Origin: an uncultured Bacilli bacterium
GTDB lineage: Bacteria; Bacillota_I; Bacilli_A; RF39; UBA660
Length of the DNA stretch: 64,000 bases
Direction of reading: 5' to 3'
NCBI GenBank assembly: GCA_910580185.1
Contig: CAJTWC010000004.1
Location: 62,001 to 126,000 of the forward strand
Shown here: in pieces, positions 48,761-57,786 of the stretch
How positions within the stretch are numbered: the stretch's first letter is position 1
Layout of the letters: every line of letters begins with the position of its first letter
Translations under genes and position numbers: made by a program
Notes under the pieces: model-generated
The model's input: the letters and a program-made list of their open reading frames with translations, nothing else
The model's database searches: none
What the model was told of the DNA's origin: nothing

Positions 48761-50884
48761 ATGAAAAGAGAAGGATTGAATAAAAATAAAAAAGTTATAA
48801 CTATGCTTTTTACTTTATTCTTTTTCCTTCTTCTTTTTTTATTGATATTAAGATTAGGTTACCTTTGCATATCTGGAAAAGTAGATGGTATTAATTTAAA
48901 AGAATTTTCTAATAAGAGGAATACTAAAAAAGAAACATTGTATGCTTTAAGGGGAAATATATATGATGTTAATGGTGATGTTTTAGCTCAAACTATCAAT
49001 TCATACACAATAATTGCTTATCTAGATCCTAAAAGAAGTGAAGACTCTAAAGTACCGCAACACGTAGTAGATAAAGAAGACACCGCTGAAAAATTGTCTA
49101 CGGTACTTGATATGTCTAAGGAAAAAATACTTGAAAGATTAAACAAAAATGCATATCAAGTTGAGTTTGGTTCAAAAGGAAGATCTCTTACAGAACTTCA
49201 AAAAGAAGCTATAGAAAACCTAGGATTATATGGAATAGATTTTATAACTACCCATAAGAGATATTATCCTAATAATAGTTTTTTATCATACGTAATTGGT
49301 TATACTAAAACAGAAGAAAATGATAAGATAATTGGAGAAATGGGGATAGAAAAAAAATATAATGATGTTATGACTGGTACTGATGGATATGTCGAATATC
49401 AAAAGGATTTAAATGGTTATAAGTTTCCCAACTCTAATGAGATTAGAAAAGAAAAAGTGGATGGTAACGATGTTTATTTAACAATTGATTCGAACGTTCA
49501 AATGTCTTTGGAAACCGTTGTAAACAAAGCTAAAGAAGAATCAGGGGCCCAATGGATTGTAGCGGTAGTAGCAGATGCTAAAACTGGTAAGATATTAGGT
49601 TCTGCAACAAATCCAACGTTTAATCCTAATATTAAGGAGATAAGTAATTATCTAAATCCGCTTGTATCTTACACATATGAACCTGGCTCTGTTATGAAAA
49701 CATATAGTTATATGGCTGCAATGGAAAATAATCCAAGTTGGGACACGTATAACACTACTTGTTATACGGCTCCTTATACTATCGGAGATGATGTAGTTAG
49801 CGACTGGAACAAAACAGGTTGGGGTGAAATATCATACTCAAAAGGATATACTTTATCTTCTAACACTTGTGTTGCTAATATGATAAAAAATTATTTATCT
49901 AAACAAAAATTACTTGATTATTATAAAAAATTAGGCTTTGGAAGTACTACAGACATAGAATTACCAAATGAATATGCTGGTAAAGTTAATTTTAAATATG
50001 ATGTTGAAGTTGTTAATGCTGGTTTCGGTCAAGGTATTACAACAACTCCTGTGCAGCAGATAAAAGCGCTTACGGCAATATCAAATAACGGGATTACGTT
50101 AAATCCTTATATTGTCGAAAAAACGGTTAATTCATCTACTAATGAAGTTACTTATAAATCAGAAATAAAAGAAGGGGAAAGGGTTGCTAGTATTGATACA
50201 GTAAATAAAATTAAGGATTTGATGTATAACGTTGTTAATGGTGAGCAATCTGATACAACCGGTTATAATTACAGATTAGATGGATATGATTTAATTGGTA
50301 AAACAGGTACTGCTCAAATAGCAAATCCAAAAACTGGTAAGTATTATGAGGGAAAGTATGATTACATTACATCATTTGCGGGTATGTATCCAAAAGATGA
50401 TCCAGAAGTTATTGTGTATGTAGCGATGCAAAGAAGCTATAATTCAAGTGTTTTACCAGAAACCGTAAAGACAATAGTTAAAGATACTGCAAAGTATCTA
50501 GGAATATTTGAAGAAGCCCCAGAACTTAATAAGGAAGTAGTAAAATATACTTTATCAAATTATAAAAATAAGTCTATTGAGACGGTGAAAGAATCATTGT
50601 CAGCTAAAGGTGCTACGTATGTTATCTTTGGAAACGGTAATAAGGTAATAGATCAATATCCTAATAAGAATTCTATTATAAATACTAAAAATAAGGTATT
50701 CTTGTTTACTAATGATAGTGTAATAACAATGCCAGATTTAACAAATTACTCGGTTAAAGAAGCTGATGTAGTTTTAACAAAATTAGGTATAAAACATAGT
50801 ATTGAAGCAATTGGTTATATAGGTAGTCAAAGCCTTCCAGCAGGAACTATAATAACCGATGATACCACTGTTATATTAAATTAA
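48761..50884 (+). CDS. Class B penicillin-binding protein with PASTA domains (FtsI/SpoVD-like)
   Basis: 707 residues. A membrane anchor (~13-33), a PBP-dimer domain (~55-230; YALRGNIYDVNGDVLAQTIN), a transpeptidase with SxxK in YEPGSVMKTYSYM (Ser near 311), SxN in LSSNTCVANM, and KTG in LIGKTGTAQIANP near 509. Two C-terminal PASTA-like repeats (~600-707; TMPDLTNYSVKEADVVLTKL). It cross-links septal or spore peptidoglycan. It follows ftsL, as division FtsI does; SpoVD has the same layout. Confidence 0.93.
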   Translation: MKREGLNKNKKVITMLFTLFFFLLLFLLILRLGYLCISGKVDGINLKEFSNKRNTKKETLYALRGNIYDVNGDVLAQTINSYTIIAYLDPKRSEDSKVPQHVVDKEDTAEKLSTVLDMSKEKILERLNKNAYQVEFGSKGRSLTELQKEAIENLGLYGIDFITTHKRYYPNNSFLSYVIGYTKTEENDKIIGEMGIEKKYNDVMTGTDGYVEYQKDLNGYKFPNSNEIRKEKVDGNDVYLTIDSNVQMSLETVVNKAKEESGAQWIVAVVADAKTGKILGSATNPTFNPNIKEISNYLNPLVSYTYEPGSVMKTYSYMAAMENNPSWDTYNTTCYTAPYTIGDDVVSDWNKTGWGEISYSKGYTLSSNTCVANMIKNYLSKQKLLDYYKKLGFGSTTDIELPNEYAGKVNFKYDVEVVNAGFGQGITTTPVQQIKALTAISNNGITLNPYIVEKTVNSSTNEVTYKSEIKEGERVASIDTVNKIKDLMYNVVNGEQSDTTGYNYRLDGYDLIGKTGTAQIANPKTGKYYEGKYDYITSFAGMYPKDDPEVIVYVAMQRSYNSSVLPETVKTIVKDTAKYLGIFEEAPELNKEVVKYTLSNYKNKSIETVKESLSAKGATYVIFGNGNKVIDQYPNKNSIINTKNKVFLFTNDSVITMPDLTNYSVKEADVVLTKLGIKHSIEAIGYIGSQSLPAGTIITDDTTVILN

Positions 50885-50908
50885 GATTAGGTTCTCTAAT
50901 CTTTTTTA
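50883..50908 (+). terminator. Terminator of the mraZ-PBP operon
   Basis: AAGATTAG pairs with CTAATCTT around GTTCT, followed by a T run. No further dcw genes follow, so the cluster is split here. Confidence 0.85.
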
Positions 50909-50929
50909 ATTTTTTTTGAAAATAAAAGG

Positions 50930-50960
50930 GGAATTTCAAAAGATTTGTCTAACAATTAAT
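50930..50960 (+). repeat. 31-base element shared with 62050-62080
   Basis: GGAATTT and CTAACAATTAAT are in the same spacing as at 62050-62080, with about 25 of 31 bases equal. Both copies follow a terminator and precede a ribosome site. Possibly a shared promoter type. Confidence 0.5.
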
Positions 50961-51053
50961 ATGAAGGGTAAGAAAAAACAAAAGTAAATAAAAAATAGTA
51001 GTAATGATTTACTTAAGGTTATCTTATTTTTCGTGTAAAGAAAGGAAGGAAAA

Positions 51054-51781
51054 ATGCCAGAAGAAAAAACAAGGATAATACCTATGACGTATGACAAGAT
51101 GTTTAAAAGTGTATTAACAAGTAAGGAAGCAAGGGATTACTTATCAGAAATAATAAGTGATATAACAGGGTTTCCAAAAAAGAATATAAAAAGGGATATG
51201 GTGTTTAAAAATAATGAGCATAGCATAAATAGTATAAATGAAAAGAAAAAGATTAGTGATTTGTTAGTAGAAGTAAAGGATAACGTAATCAATTTAGAGA
51301 TGAATAAGGATTATTATGATGGATTAGTAGATAGAAAACATGAGTATATAATAAAAATAAGAGAAAGTATGTTGGGTGAGGGAAAAGAATATAAAGAATT
51401 AAAGAAAGTAATTCAAATAAATTTTGATAATTATAATATCTATAAACCAGATGATAGAGTAGTGATAAAGTTTGAAATGAGAGATAAGGAAAAGAAAGTA
51501 GAAGAAGGAGTAGGAATAGAAAGTTATCACGTAATACTTCCCAACGTAAAAGAAAAGTAAATAATACGTTAATAAGAATGGGAATAGAAAAAGGTTGGAA
51601 AGAGGTGGCTGAAAAGGAGTGGAATAAAGGTTTAAAAGAAGGTAAAGAACAAGGATTAATTGAGGGTAAAAAAGAAGGTATATTACAAATCGCTAAAAAT
51701 CTTTTGGAGCAAAATGTTGATATAGAAACCATTTCTTTATGTACTGGTCTTTCTCTTGAAGAATTAAAAAAAATTAAATAA
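51054..51781 (+). pseudogene. Decayed Rpn-type PD-(D/E)XK nuclease/putative transposase
   Basis: The first part (51054-51560) reads MTYDKMFKSVLTSKEARDYL, KKISDLLVEVKDNVINLEMN (nuclease D...ExK-like core) and QINFDNYNIY. It stops at TAA 51558-51560. A second part in another frame (51578-51781) has the family's typical tail: EGKEQGLIEGKKEGILQIAK then LLEQNVDIETISLCTGLSLE. The middle ~80 residues are missing, so both a deletion and a frame change have occurred. Such genes are multicopy, recombination-linked elements. Confidence 0.82.
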
Positions 51782-51786
51782 CGTTG

Positions 51787-51816
51787 TATAAAAAGAATCT
51801 AAAAAATTCTTTTTTC
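51787..51816 (+). terminator. Terminator after the Rpn pseudogene
   Basis: AAAGAAT pairs with ATTCTTT around a short loop followed by TTTCTTTTT. Confidence 0.65.
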
Positions 51817-51874
51817 TTTTTAAAGTTTTTAAGTCGTGATATACTAATTTTATATGAATTGAAGGTGTTACTAT

Positions 51875-54007
51875 ATGAAAAAGATAGAATTGTTATCTCC
51901 AGCGGGTAATATGAAATGTTTAGAAGCTGCTATAGAAGCAGGGTGTGATGCTGTATATTTAGGCGGTAAAATGTTTGGAGCTAGAGGCTTTGCAGGTAAT
52001 TTTAGTAAAGAAGAATTAAAACAAGCTATTTGCTATGCACACTTATATGGAGTAAAAGTTTATTTAACGGTTAATACTATTATTTATGAAAAAGAAGTAG
52101 ATAATTTTTTAGATTTCGTTAGATATGCGCATAAAAATAATATAGATGCAGTTATAATTCAAGACTTAGGGATGCTAGATTTGTTAAGAAAGAAGTTTCC
52201 TAATTTAGAAATACATGCATCGACTCAGATGCATATCCATACGTTTGAGGGGGCTTTATTTGCAAAAAAATATGGCGTTAAAAGAGTTGTAATGGCAAGG
52301 GAAACACCGCTAGAAGTCATAAGAAAGATAAAAGATAAAATTGATATAGAAGTAGAAACATTCGTTCATGGAGCGTTATGTATAAGCTATTCAGGACAAT
52401 GTTTAGCAAGTACTTTAATTGGACCTAGAAGTGGAAACAGAGGTACATGTGCGCAAATATGTAGAAAAAAATATGATTTATATAGTAATAATAAAAAGGT
52501 GAACAAAGATGAATTTTTATTAAGTACAAAAGATTTATGTACCATAAATTACGTTGATAAATTAATAGAATCAGGAATAGATAGCTTAAAAATAGAAGGC
52601 AGAATGAAAAGGCCAGAATATGTTTTTTTAGTAACTAGTACGTATAGAAAAGTTATTGATACGTATTATAAAACGGGGAAGGTAAAAGTATCTGATAATG
52701 ATATTTTAATGCTAAAAAAAATGTTTAATAGAAACTTTACTAAAGGTTTTATGTTAGGAGAAGAAAATGAATTATTTGTAAATCAAGAAAGACCTAATCA
52801 TAAAGGTATACTTGCAGGCACCGTGATATCTAAAATAAAAGATGAACTTAAAATAAGTTTAAATTGTGAAATAAGCATAAATGATGGTCTTAGAATAATG
52901 GATGATAAAGAAGATAAAGGTATCGTTATAAATAAAATGTACGTTAATAAAAAACTTGTTAAGACTGCTAATAAAGGTGATATTATATCATTAAGGTATG
53001 ATAAATATGTAAAAAAAGGCTCTAAAGTTTACTTAACTACATCAAGTAATCAAATAAATGAAATTGATAGTAAACTAAAAAGCAAAACAAGAAAAGTAAT
53101 GGTTGATGCTAATGTATCAGCTAAAATAAATAAAAAACTATTAATTAAGGTATCTGATGGTGTAAATGTTATTTCTTTAGAATCTGATAATATAATAGAA
53201 GGTGCAGTTAATAATCCAACCAGCAAAGAACTTATACTAAAGCAAATAAATAAAACAGGAGATACCATATATAAATTTAAAAGTATAGATATTGATATGG
53301 ACGATAACATATTTATAAATATAAAAGATATAAATGAATTAAGAAGACGGATATTAAATGAACTAAATAAAAAAAGATTATATAATATTGCATTTATAGA
53401 AAAAGATTATTATTTTGATGACTATGATTTTAAAAGAAAAAATAATAAGTGTATATTAACCAACGAAAAAATAAATGGTAAATATGATAGTATTTACACC
53501 ACTAACAAAGATTTAACAAAGGAAGGATACATATTAAAAATGCCTAGAGTTATAAAAAAATATCCTTCTTATAATGGTAAAGTGTTAGTATCAGAAGTAG
53601 GCTCATTGATAAAATATAATGATTTTGAAACTGACTTTTCGTTTAATGTTACTAACTCTTATGCCTTATATTTTCTTCATAGTATCGGTTCAAAAAAAGT
53701 TACGTTATCTGAAGAATTATCTTTAAAACAAATAAAAGATATTATAGATAACTACCAAAGAAGGTATAACGCAAGTCCAAATGCTGAAGTAATTGTAAAT
53801 TCTTATCCTGATGCAATGATAACCAAGTTTGATTTAAATAAAATGTATAATATAAAAGACGGCATATTAAAAGATGAATTTGGTAATTGTTACCGATTAG
53901 AAAGTTATGATGATTATATGATAATAAAGCACTATAATAAAATAAATACACTATCTTGTGATGAATATTATAATGTAGGGGTTAATTCGCTAAGAATAAA
54001 CTTATAA
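51875..54007 (+). CDS. U32 family peptidase with C-terminal DUF3656 region
   Basis: 710 residues. The U32 part (1-~300) has LLSPAGNMKCLEAAIEAGCD near residue 4, VYLGGKMFGARGFAGNF near 27, IHASTQMHIHTFEGALFAKK near 109, and the C-rich motif HGALCISYSGQCL with GTCAQICRKKY near 166-195, where Cys residues bind iron-sulfur in RlhA/TrhP. ESGIDSLKIEGRMKRPEYV follows. The rest (~340-700) fits the DUF3656 extension. Such proteins act in RNA hydroxylation with prephenate, rather than as proteases. RBS GAAGGTG; own terminator. Confidence 0.88.
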   Translation: MKKIELLSPAGNMKCLEAAIEAGCDAVYLGGKMFGARGFAGNFSKEELKQAICYAHLYGVKVYLTVNTIIYEKEVDNFLDFVRYAHKNNIDAVIIQDLGMLDLLRKKFPNLEIHASTQMHIHTFEGALFAKKYGVKRVVMARETPLEVIRKIKDKIDIEVETFVHGALCISYSGQCLASTLIGPRSGNRGTCAQICRKKYDLYSNNKKVNKDEFLLSTKDLCTINYVDKLIESGIDSLKIEGRMKRPEYVFLVTSTYRKVIDTYYKTGKVKVSDNDILMLKKMFNRNFTKGFMLGEENELFVNQERPNHKGILAGTVISKIKDELKISLNCEISINDGLRIMDDKEDKGIVINKMYVNKKLVKTANKGDIISLRYDKYVKKGSKVYLTTSSNQINEIDSKLKSKTRKVMVDANVSAKINKKLLIKVSDGVNVISLESDNIIEGAVNNPTSKELILKQINKTGDTIYKFKSIDIDMDDNIFINIKDINELRRRILNELNKKRLYNIAFIEKDYYFDDYDFKRKNNKCILTNEKINGKYDSIYTTNKDLTKEGYILKMPRVIKKYPSYNGKVLVSEVGSLIKYNDFETDFSFNVTNSYALYFLHSIGSKKVTLSEELSLKQIKDIIDNYQRRYNASPNAEVIVNSYPDAMITKFDLNKMYNIKDGILKDEFGNCYRLESYDDYMIIKHYNKINTLSCDEYYNVGVNSLRINL

Positions 54008-54026
54008 AGTAATAACACTTAATTTA

Positions 54027-54069
54027 GAACTATTAATACCTATTTAAATGGATATTAATAGTTCTTTTT
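54027..54069 (+). terminator. Terminator of the U32 gene
   Basis: GAACTATTAATA pairs exactly with TATTAATAGTTC around a 14-base loop, followed by TTTTT. Confidence 0.9.
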
Positions 54070-54126
54070 ATATAAGATTATATTTGCAAAGTGTACATGC
54101 TTCTTTACTGTTGAAAAGTGTTTATA

Positions 54127-54155
54127 TTGACCAGGGGGAGGGTATATGATATTAT
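54127..54155 (+). promoter_or_regulatory. G-rich-spacer promoter of the paired exported proteins
   Basis: TTGACC (54127-54132), a 17-base spacer containing GGGGG-A-GGG, and TATTAT (54150-54155). From ATGATATTAT to AACATA it equals the T7SS promoter at 31144-31160 in 16 of 17 bases. Here the G run is broken by an A and the spacer already has the optimal 17 bases. Confidence 0.75.
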
Positions 54156-54256
54156 CAACATATAATATTTACAATATACCTTACAAGGTTAAAGAAACTA
54201 AATAAAGGTATGATAAATTAATAAATGTAAATAATAGAAGTAAGGAGAGTAGAAAG

Positions 54257-54946
54257 ATGGAAAAAGAAAGAAAAATAAAAGTATTAAGCTTGGTAGCTTT
54301 AATAGTAGCAGTACTAGGATTAACGGTTGCTTTTGCAGCATTAAGTCAGACGCTTACCATAACTGGTTTTTCAGGTATGGCACAAGAAGATTGGGATATC
54401 AGAATACAAGGAGATGATAAGTTTCATGAAAAGTATGCTGCTTCAAATCAGACTTTTGAATGTACTTTTTGCAAAGATGCTATGACGACTGGTAAATTAA
54501 ATTTGAATGTTGGAGAAAATTTTGATACGTTAAGCGGTTTTGAGTTTTTATTAGAAAAGCCAGGAGATTTTGGAGTAATTAGCTTTTATGTTGCAAATTA
54601 TGGAGATATAGATGCTAAACTTGAACAAATTATAAGTAATAAACCTGTATGTACATCAGAAACTGGAAATGAAGAAGATGCAAAATTAGTATGTGATAAC
54701 TTAGTCATTAATTATGGTTATCCTAAAGAAAATATACCAGCTGATCAATTTGGTAAGTGGTCAGAAATAATAGAAACTTTTAAAGAAGGGGAAGTTTTAC
54801 CAGGAAATCATACTACTAATAGTTTATATTTTGAAAAAAGACATGTTATTATGGTAGTTGAGTTAAATAAAAATTTAGAAGTTTTACCAACTAGTAAAGT
54901 AACGGTTTCTAATTTAGGATTCACGTTAAAATACGTGCAAAAGTAA
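54257..54946 (+). CDS. Exported protein, paralogue 1 (SipW/TasA-like leader)
   Basis: 229 residues. The N-terminus has a short basic start, then a hydrophobic segment (VLSLVALIVAVLGLTVAFAA, residues 9-28) and SQTLTI, like the long signal region of TasA/camelysin-type secreted fibre proteins. The mature part is acidic and beta-rich with four Cys (ECTFCKD, PVCTS, KLVCDNL) that may form disulfides. The first 35 residues are identical to those of the next gene. It is driven by the G-rich-spacer promoter at 54127. RBS AAGGAGAG. Function unknown; a surface or matrix protein is likely. Confidence 0.75.
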   Translation: MEKERKIKVLSLVALIVAVLGLTVAFAALSQTLTITGFSGMAQEDWDIRIQGDDKFHEKYAASNQTFECTFCKDAMTTGKLNLNVGENFDTLSGFEFLLEKPGDFGVISFYVANYGDIDAKLEQIISNKPVCTSETGNEEDAKLVCDNLVINYGYPKENIPADQFGKWSEIIETFKEGEVLPGNHTTNSLYFEKRHVIMVVELNKNLEVLPTSKVTVSNLGFTLKYVQK

Positions 54947-54964
54947 TTAAGGAGGAGAAAAAAA

Positions 54965-55642
54965 GTGGAAAAAGAAAGAAAAATAAAAGTATTAAGTTTA
55001 GTAGCACTAATAGTAGCAGTGCTAGGACTAACGGTTGCGTTTGCAGCACTAAGTCAAACACTAACAATAAATGGAACAGCATCAGTAGATGCAGCAAATT
55101 GGGATGTTAGATTTGAAAGTTTAGATGGAACTTATAACGTATCACCAACGTTATCTAGAACACCAAATCCATCAGGAAGTCTTTATGCAGAAAATTTAGA
55201 AATTTCAAATGACGGATCTACAGCTAATGTTGTTGGGGTTTTATTGGAAAGGCCAGGAGATTTTGTTACCTATGATTTTAAAATATCAAATAAAGGAACA
55301 ATAGATGCTAAAATAAGTAATATTGAAGAAAATACTCCTGTTTTTGGTAATTTAGCAGAGGGAGATGAAATTAAAGATATTGTTATTTCGGGAACGCCAG
55401 ATCCCAGTGATGTAGAGTTATTTAATAAATATTTTATATTTAAATTAACGTATACTGATACTGGAAAAGAAGTTAGTTTAGATGACGTTATAAGGGCCGG
55501 AGAAGAAAAAAACGTAACTTTAACCATTGGAATTGATATTGAAGCACCTAAAGCACCTGGCGGTGGTACTGATGAGAATGGTGATGGAACTGCACTTTTT
55601 GTTAAGAATTTAGGCATGAAGGTATTATATGTACAACAATAA
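54965..55642 (+). CDS. Exported protein, paralogue 2 (SipW/TasA-like leader)
   Basis: 225 residues from GTG 54965 (RBS AAGGAGGAG). Residues 1-35 are identical to paralogue 1; the mature part is diverged but shares the layout (NWDVRFESLDG, RPGDFVTYDFKISNKGTIDA, and ending LGMKVLYVQQ against LGFTLKYVQK). It has no Cys. Ends in a Gly-rich loop (APGGGTDENGDGT) before the last strand. Probably a partner subunit of the same surface structure or a duplicated variant. A terminator follows. Confidence 0.78.
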   Translation: MEKERKIKVLSLVALIVAVLGLTVAFAALSQTLTINGTASVDAANWDVRFESLDGTYNVSPTLSRTPNPSGSLYAENLEISNDGSTANVVGVLLERPGDFVTYDFKISNKGTIDAKISNIEENTPVFGNLAEGDEIKDIVISGTPDPSDVELFNKYFIFKLTYTDTGKEVSLDDVIRAGEEKNVTLTIGIDIEAPKAPGGGTDENGDGTALFVKNLGMKVLYVQQ

Positions 55643-55653
55643 TTAATAAATAA

Positions 55654-55683
55654 AAAACACCGAATTTGATTTTGGTGTTTTTT
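55654..55683 (+). terminator. Terminator of the paired exported protein genes
   Basis: AAAACACC pairs with GGTGTTTT around a 12-base loop, followed by more T. Confidence 0.85.
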
Positions 55684-55768
55684 ATGTGTAAATACGCGCA
55701 AGCTAATTGTTTTTTAATTTTATTTATAGTACAATATAAAAAGAATAGTATAGAAGGTAGGTAGGATT

Positions 55769-56131
55769 ATGAATCCAAAAGTAGAATTTTTAAAAAGTAT
55801 GGGAGTAGATGCAGAAACTGGTATATCAAACATGATGGATATAGAAACATATGATGATATAATGAATGATTTTTATGAAAGTTTACCAGAAGAATTATCA
55901 AAAATAGATAACTTTAAAAACTTAGGAGATATGCCAAATTATGCAATATTAGTACATGCTATGAAAAGTAACGCAAGAAGTTTTGGCTTTATGGAACTAG
56001 GTGAAATAGCCTATGCACACGAAATGGCTAGTAAGGCTGGAGATGTTAATTACGTAAACGAACACTATGAAGAATTTTTAGCAGCTGTTAGAAAAGTGCA
56101 GGATATTATTACAAAGTACAAGGCTTTATAA
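55769..56131 (+). CDS. HPt phosphotransfer protein
   Basis: 120 residues, a four-helix HPt protein. The phospho-accepting His is in YAILVHAMKSNARSFGFMEL near residue 65 (HxxKSxxRxxG form), and ELGEIAYAHEMASKAGD forms the next helix. It would pass phosphate between the receiver domains of the two hybrid kinases downstream and the response regulator. First gene of the phosphorelay operon, RBS GGTAGG. Confidence 0.85.
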   Translation: MNPKVEFLKSMGVDAETGISNMMDIETYDDIMNDFYESLPEELSKIDNFKNLGDMPNYAILVHAMKSNARSFGFMELGEIAYAHEMASKAGDVNYVNEHYEEFLAAVRKVQDIITKYKAL

Positions 56132-56153
56132 AGAAGAAAAGGGATGATGACTA

Positions 56154-57770
56154 GTGAATGAGAACGTTTTAGAAAATGCGTTAAAGAAGATTATGTATAA
56201 TGATACTTTAGAAGTATTTGTTTTTGATGTGTTTGAAGATAAGGTTTTAAAATACGGAGTTGTTGATGGAGCTTTTACAAGCACAGGAGAAGATACGTTT
56301 ACAAATTATTTGGAAGACGTAAAAACAAAAGTAGGAGCACCTTTTTTGTCAGGTTTTATGAATTTAGTTTCTATTCCGAAAATGAAAGAAGCATTAAAGG
56401 ATGGTAATAGTAAGGTAGAGTTTAAATATCAATCATTAGATAGCAAATGGTACAAACTATCATCTACTTTAATTAATGTTTCTGGTAAAGAACTTATTTT
56501 TTCAGTAAAAGAAGAATTAAGACAAGAACTTAATTCTACTAAAGAATCACGTGATTCTAGATATGAAGGTTTAATAGGAAGACTTGCAGACTCAATTTTA
56601 AAAATAAATAACGTATTTAACTTGGACTCGAAGTCATTATCTAATGTTAAAGCGGTAGAAGAATACATATTATCCATTTTTAAAAATCTTTATAGTACTT
56701 ATCCAGAATTAAAAAAATCAGTTAATAAAACCGCTGCTAACGTAAGTGGTAGATGGGAAGATGCAATATTAATCATAGATGATGATAAAATCATGAGAAA
56801 CATGATTAAAAAAGTATTTAAAGATGATGGATATAAACTAGTAGAACTTGCTAATGGCAAGGAAGCAATTGAATATTTAGAAGCGAATGAATCAAAAGGA
56901 ATAAGTGAGGCCTCTGATCATGTTTTAGGAATATTTTTAGATCTTACTATGCCTGTTTTAGATGGATTTGCGGTTTTAGAATACCTAAGTAAGAAAAATT
57001 ATTTAAATAGACTTCCGGTTATAATAATTTCTGGTGATTATGAAAAAGAAACAAAATCAAGAGTGTATAATTATAACATTGCGGATATGTTAGAAAAACC
57101 ATTTGATTTTGAAGTTGTAAGACATAGAATTTCTAATTTTATAAACTTATATAAATCAAGTAATTCATTAAATGATCTTGTAAGTAGTCAAAATAATGAT
57201 TTAAAGGCATTACTTAATACGTTTGTTGATGCATATAGGTATGATTATGCTTCAAACATAGATAAAATAAGCAAGTATATTAAGGTATTAGCTACCCAGG
57301 TTATGAATGATTATCCAGAGTATGAACTTACTGAAGAAAAAATAAATAAGATGGTTGATGCTTCAATGTACTATGATATAGGTTTTTATTCTATTCCAAG
57401 AAGTGTACTTATAAAAAGAGAAAAATTAACTAACGATGAATTAGAATTAGTAAGAAATTATCCATTATTTGGTTTTAAGATGCTTAAGTATGTATTAAGT
57501 CTTACAAGTGATGAATTATATAAAAAATACGCACTCAACATTGCAAAATATTATCACGAAAATTATAATGGTACTGGTTATCCTGAAAATTTAAAAGGAA
57601 ATGCAATTCCTTTAGAAACTCAAATAGCTGCTATTTGTATTAATTATAATAATATTAAAAAGAAAAATGGTAATGCTACTGATTTTATTTTGAATAAATC
57701 TAATACTATGTTTTCACCTGAAATTATTGAGAGTTTCAAAAAGGTATTAGAAGCGTTTAATGTAATATAA
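56154..57770 (+). CDS. Response regulator with degenerate HD-GYP output domain
   Basis: 538 residues from GTG 56154. N-terminal ~110 residues look PAS-like (EVFVFDVFEDKVLKYGVVDG). Receiver ~203-325: AILIIDDDKIMRNMIKKVFK, phospho-Asp in GIFLDLTMPVLDGF, Lys in MLEKPFDF. Output ~360-538 follows the HD-GYP layout, but the HD motif is YYDIGFYSIPRSVL (His to Tyr), and HHExxDGxGYP is YYHENYNGTGYPENLKG. Metal ligands are therefore partly lost, and c-di-GMP hydrolysis is doubtful. Co-transcribed with HPt and the two kinases. Confidence 0.85.
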   Translation: MNENVLENALKKIMYNDTLEVFVFDVFEDKVLKYGVVDGAFTSTGEDTFTNYLEDVKTKVGAPFLSGFMNLVSIPKMKEALKDGNSKVEFKYQSLDSKWYKLSSTLINVSGKELIFSVKEELRQELNSTKESRDSRYEGLIGRLADSILKINNVFNLDSKSLSNVKAVEEYILSIFKNLYSTYPELKKSVNKTAANVSGRWEDAILIIDDDKIMRNMIKKVFKDDGYKLVELANGKEAIEYLEANESKGISEASDHVLGIFLDLTMPVLDGFAVLEYLSKKNYLNRLPVIIISGDYEKETKSRVYNYNIADMLEKPFDFEVVRHRISNFINLYKSSNSLNDLVSSQNNDLKALLNTFVDAYRYDYASNIDKISKYIKVLATQVMNDYPEYELTEEKINKMVDASMYYDIGFYSIPRSVLIKREKLTNDELELVRNYPLFGFKMLKYVLSLTSDELYKKYALNIAKYYHENYNGTGYPENLKGNAIPLETQIAAICINYNNIKKKNGNATDFILNKSNTMFSPEIIESFKKVLEAFNVI

Positions 57771-57786
57771 AAGGAAGTGATTTAAC

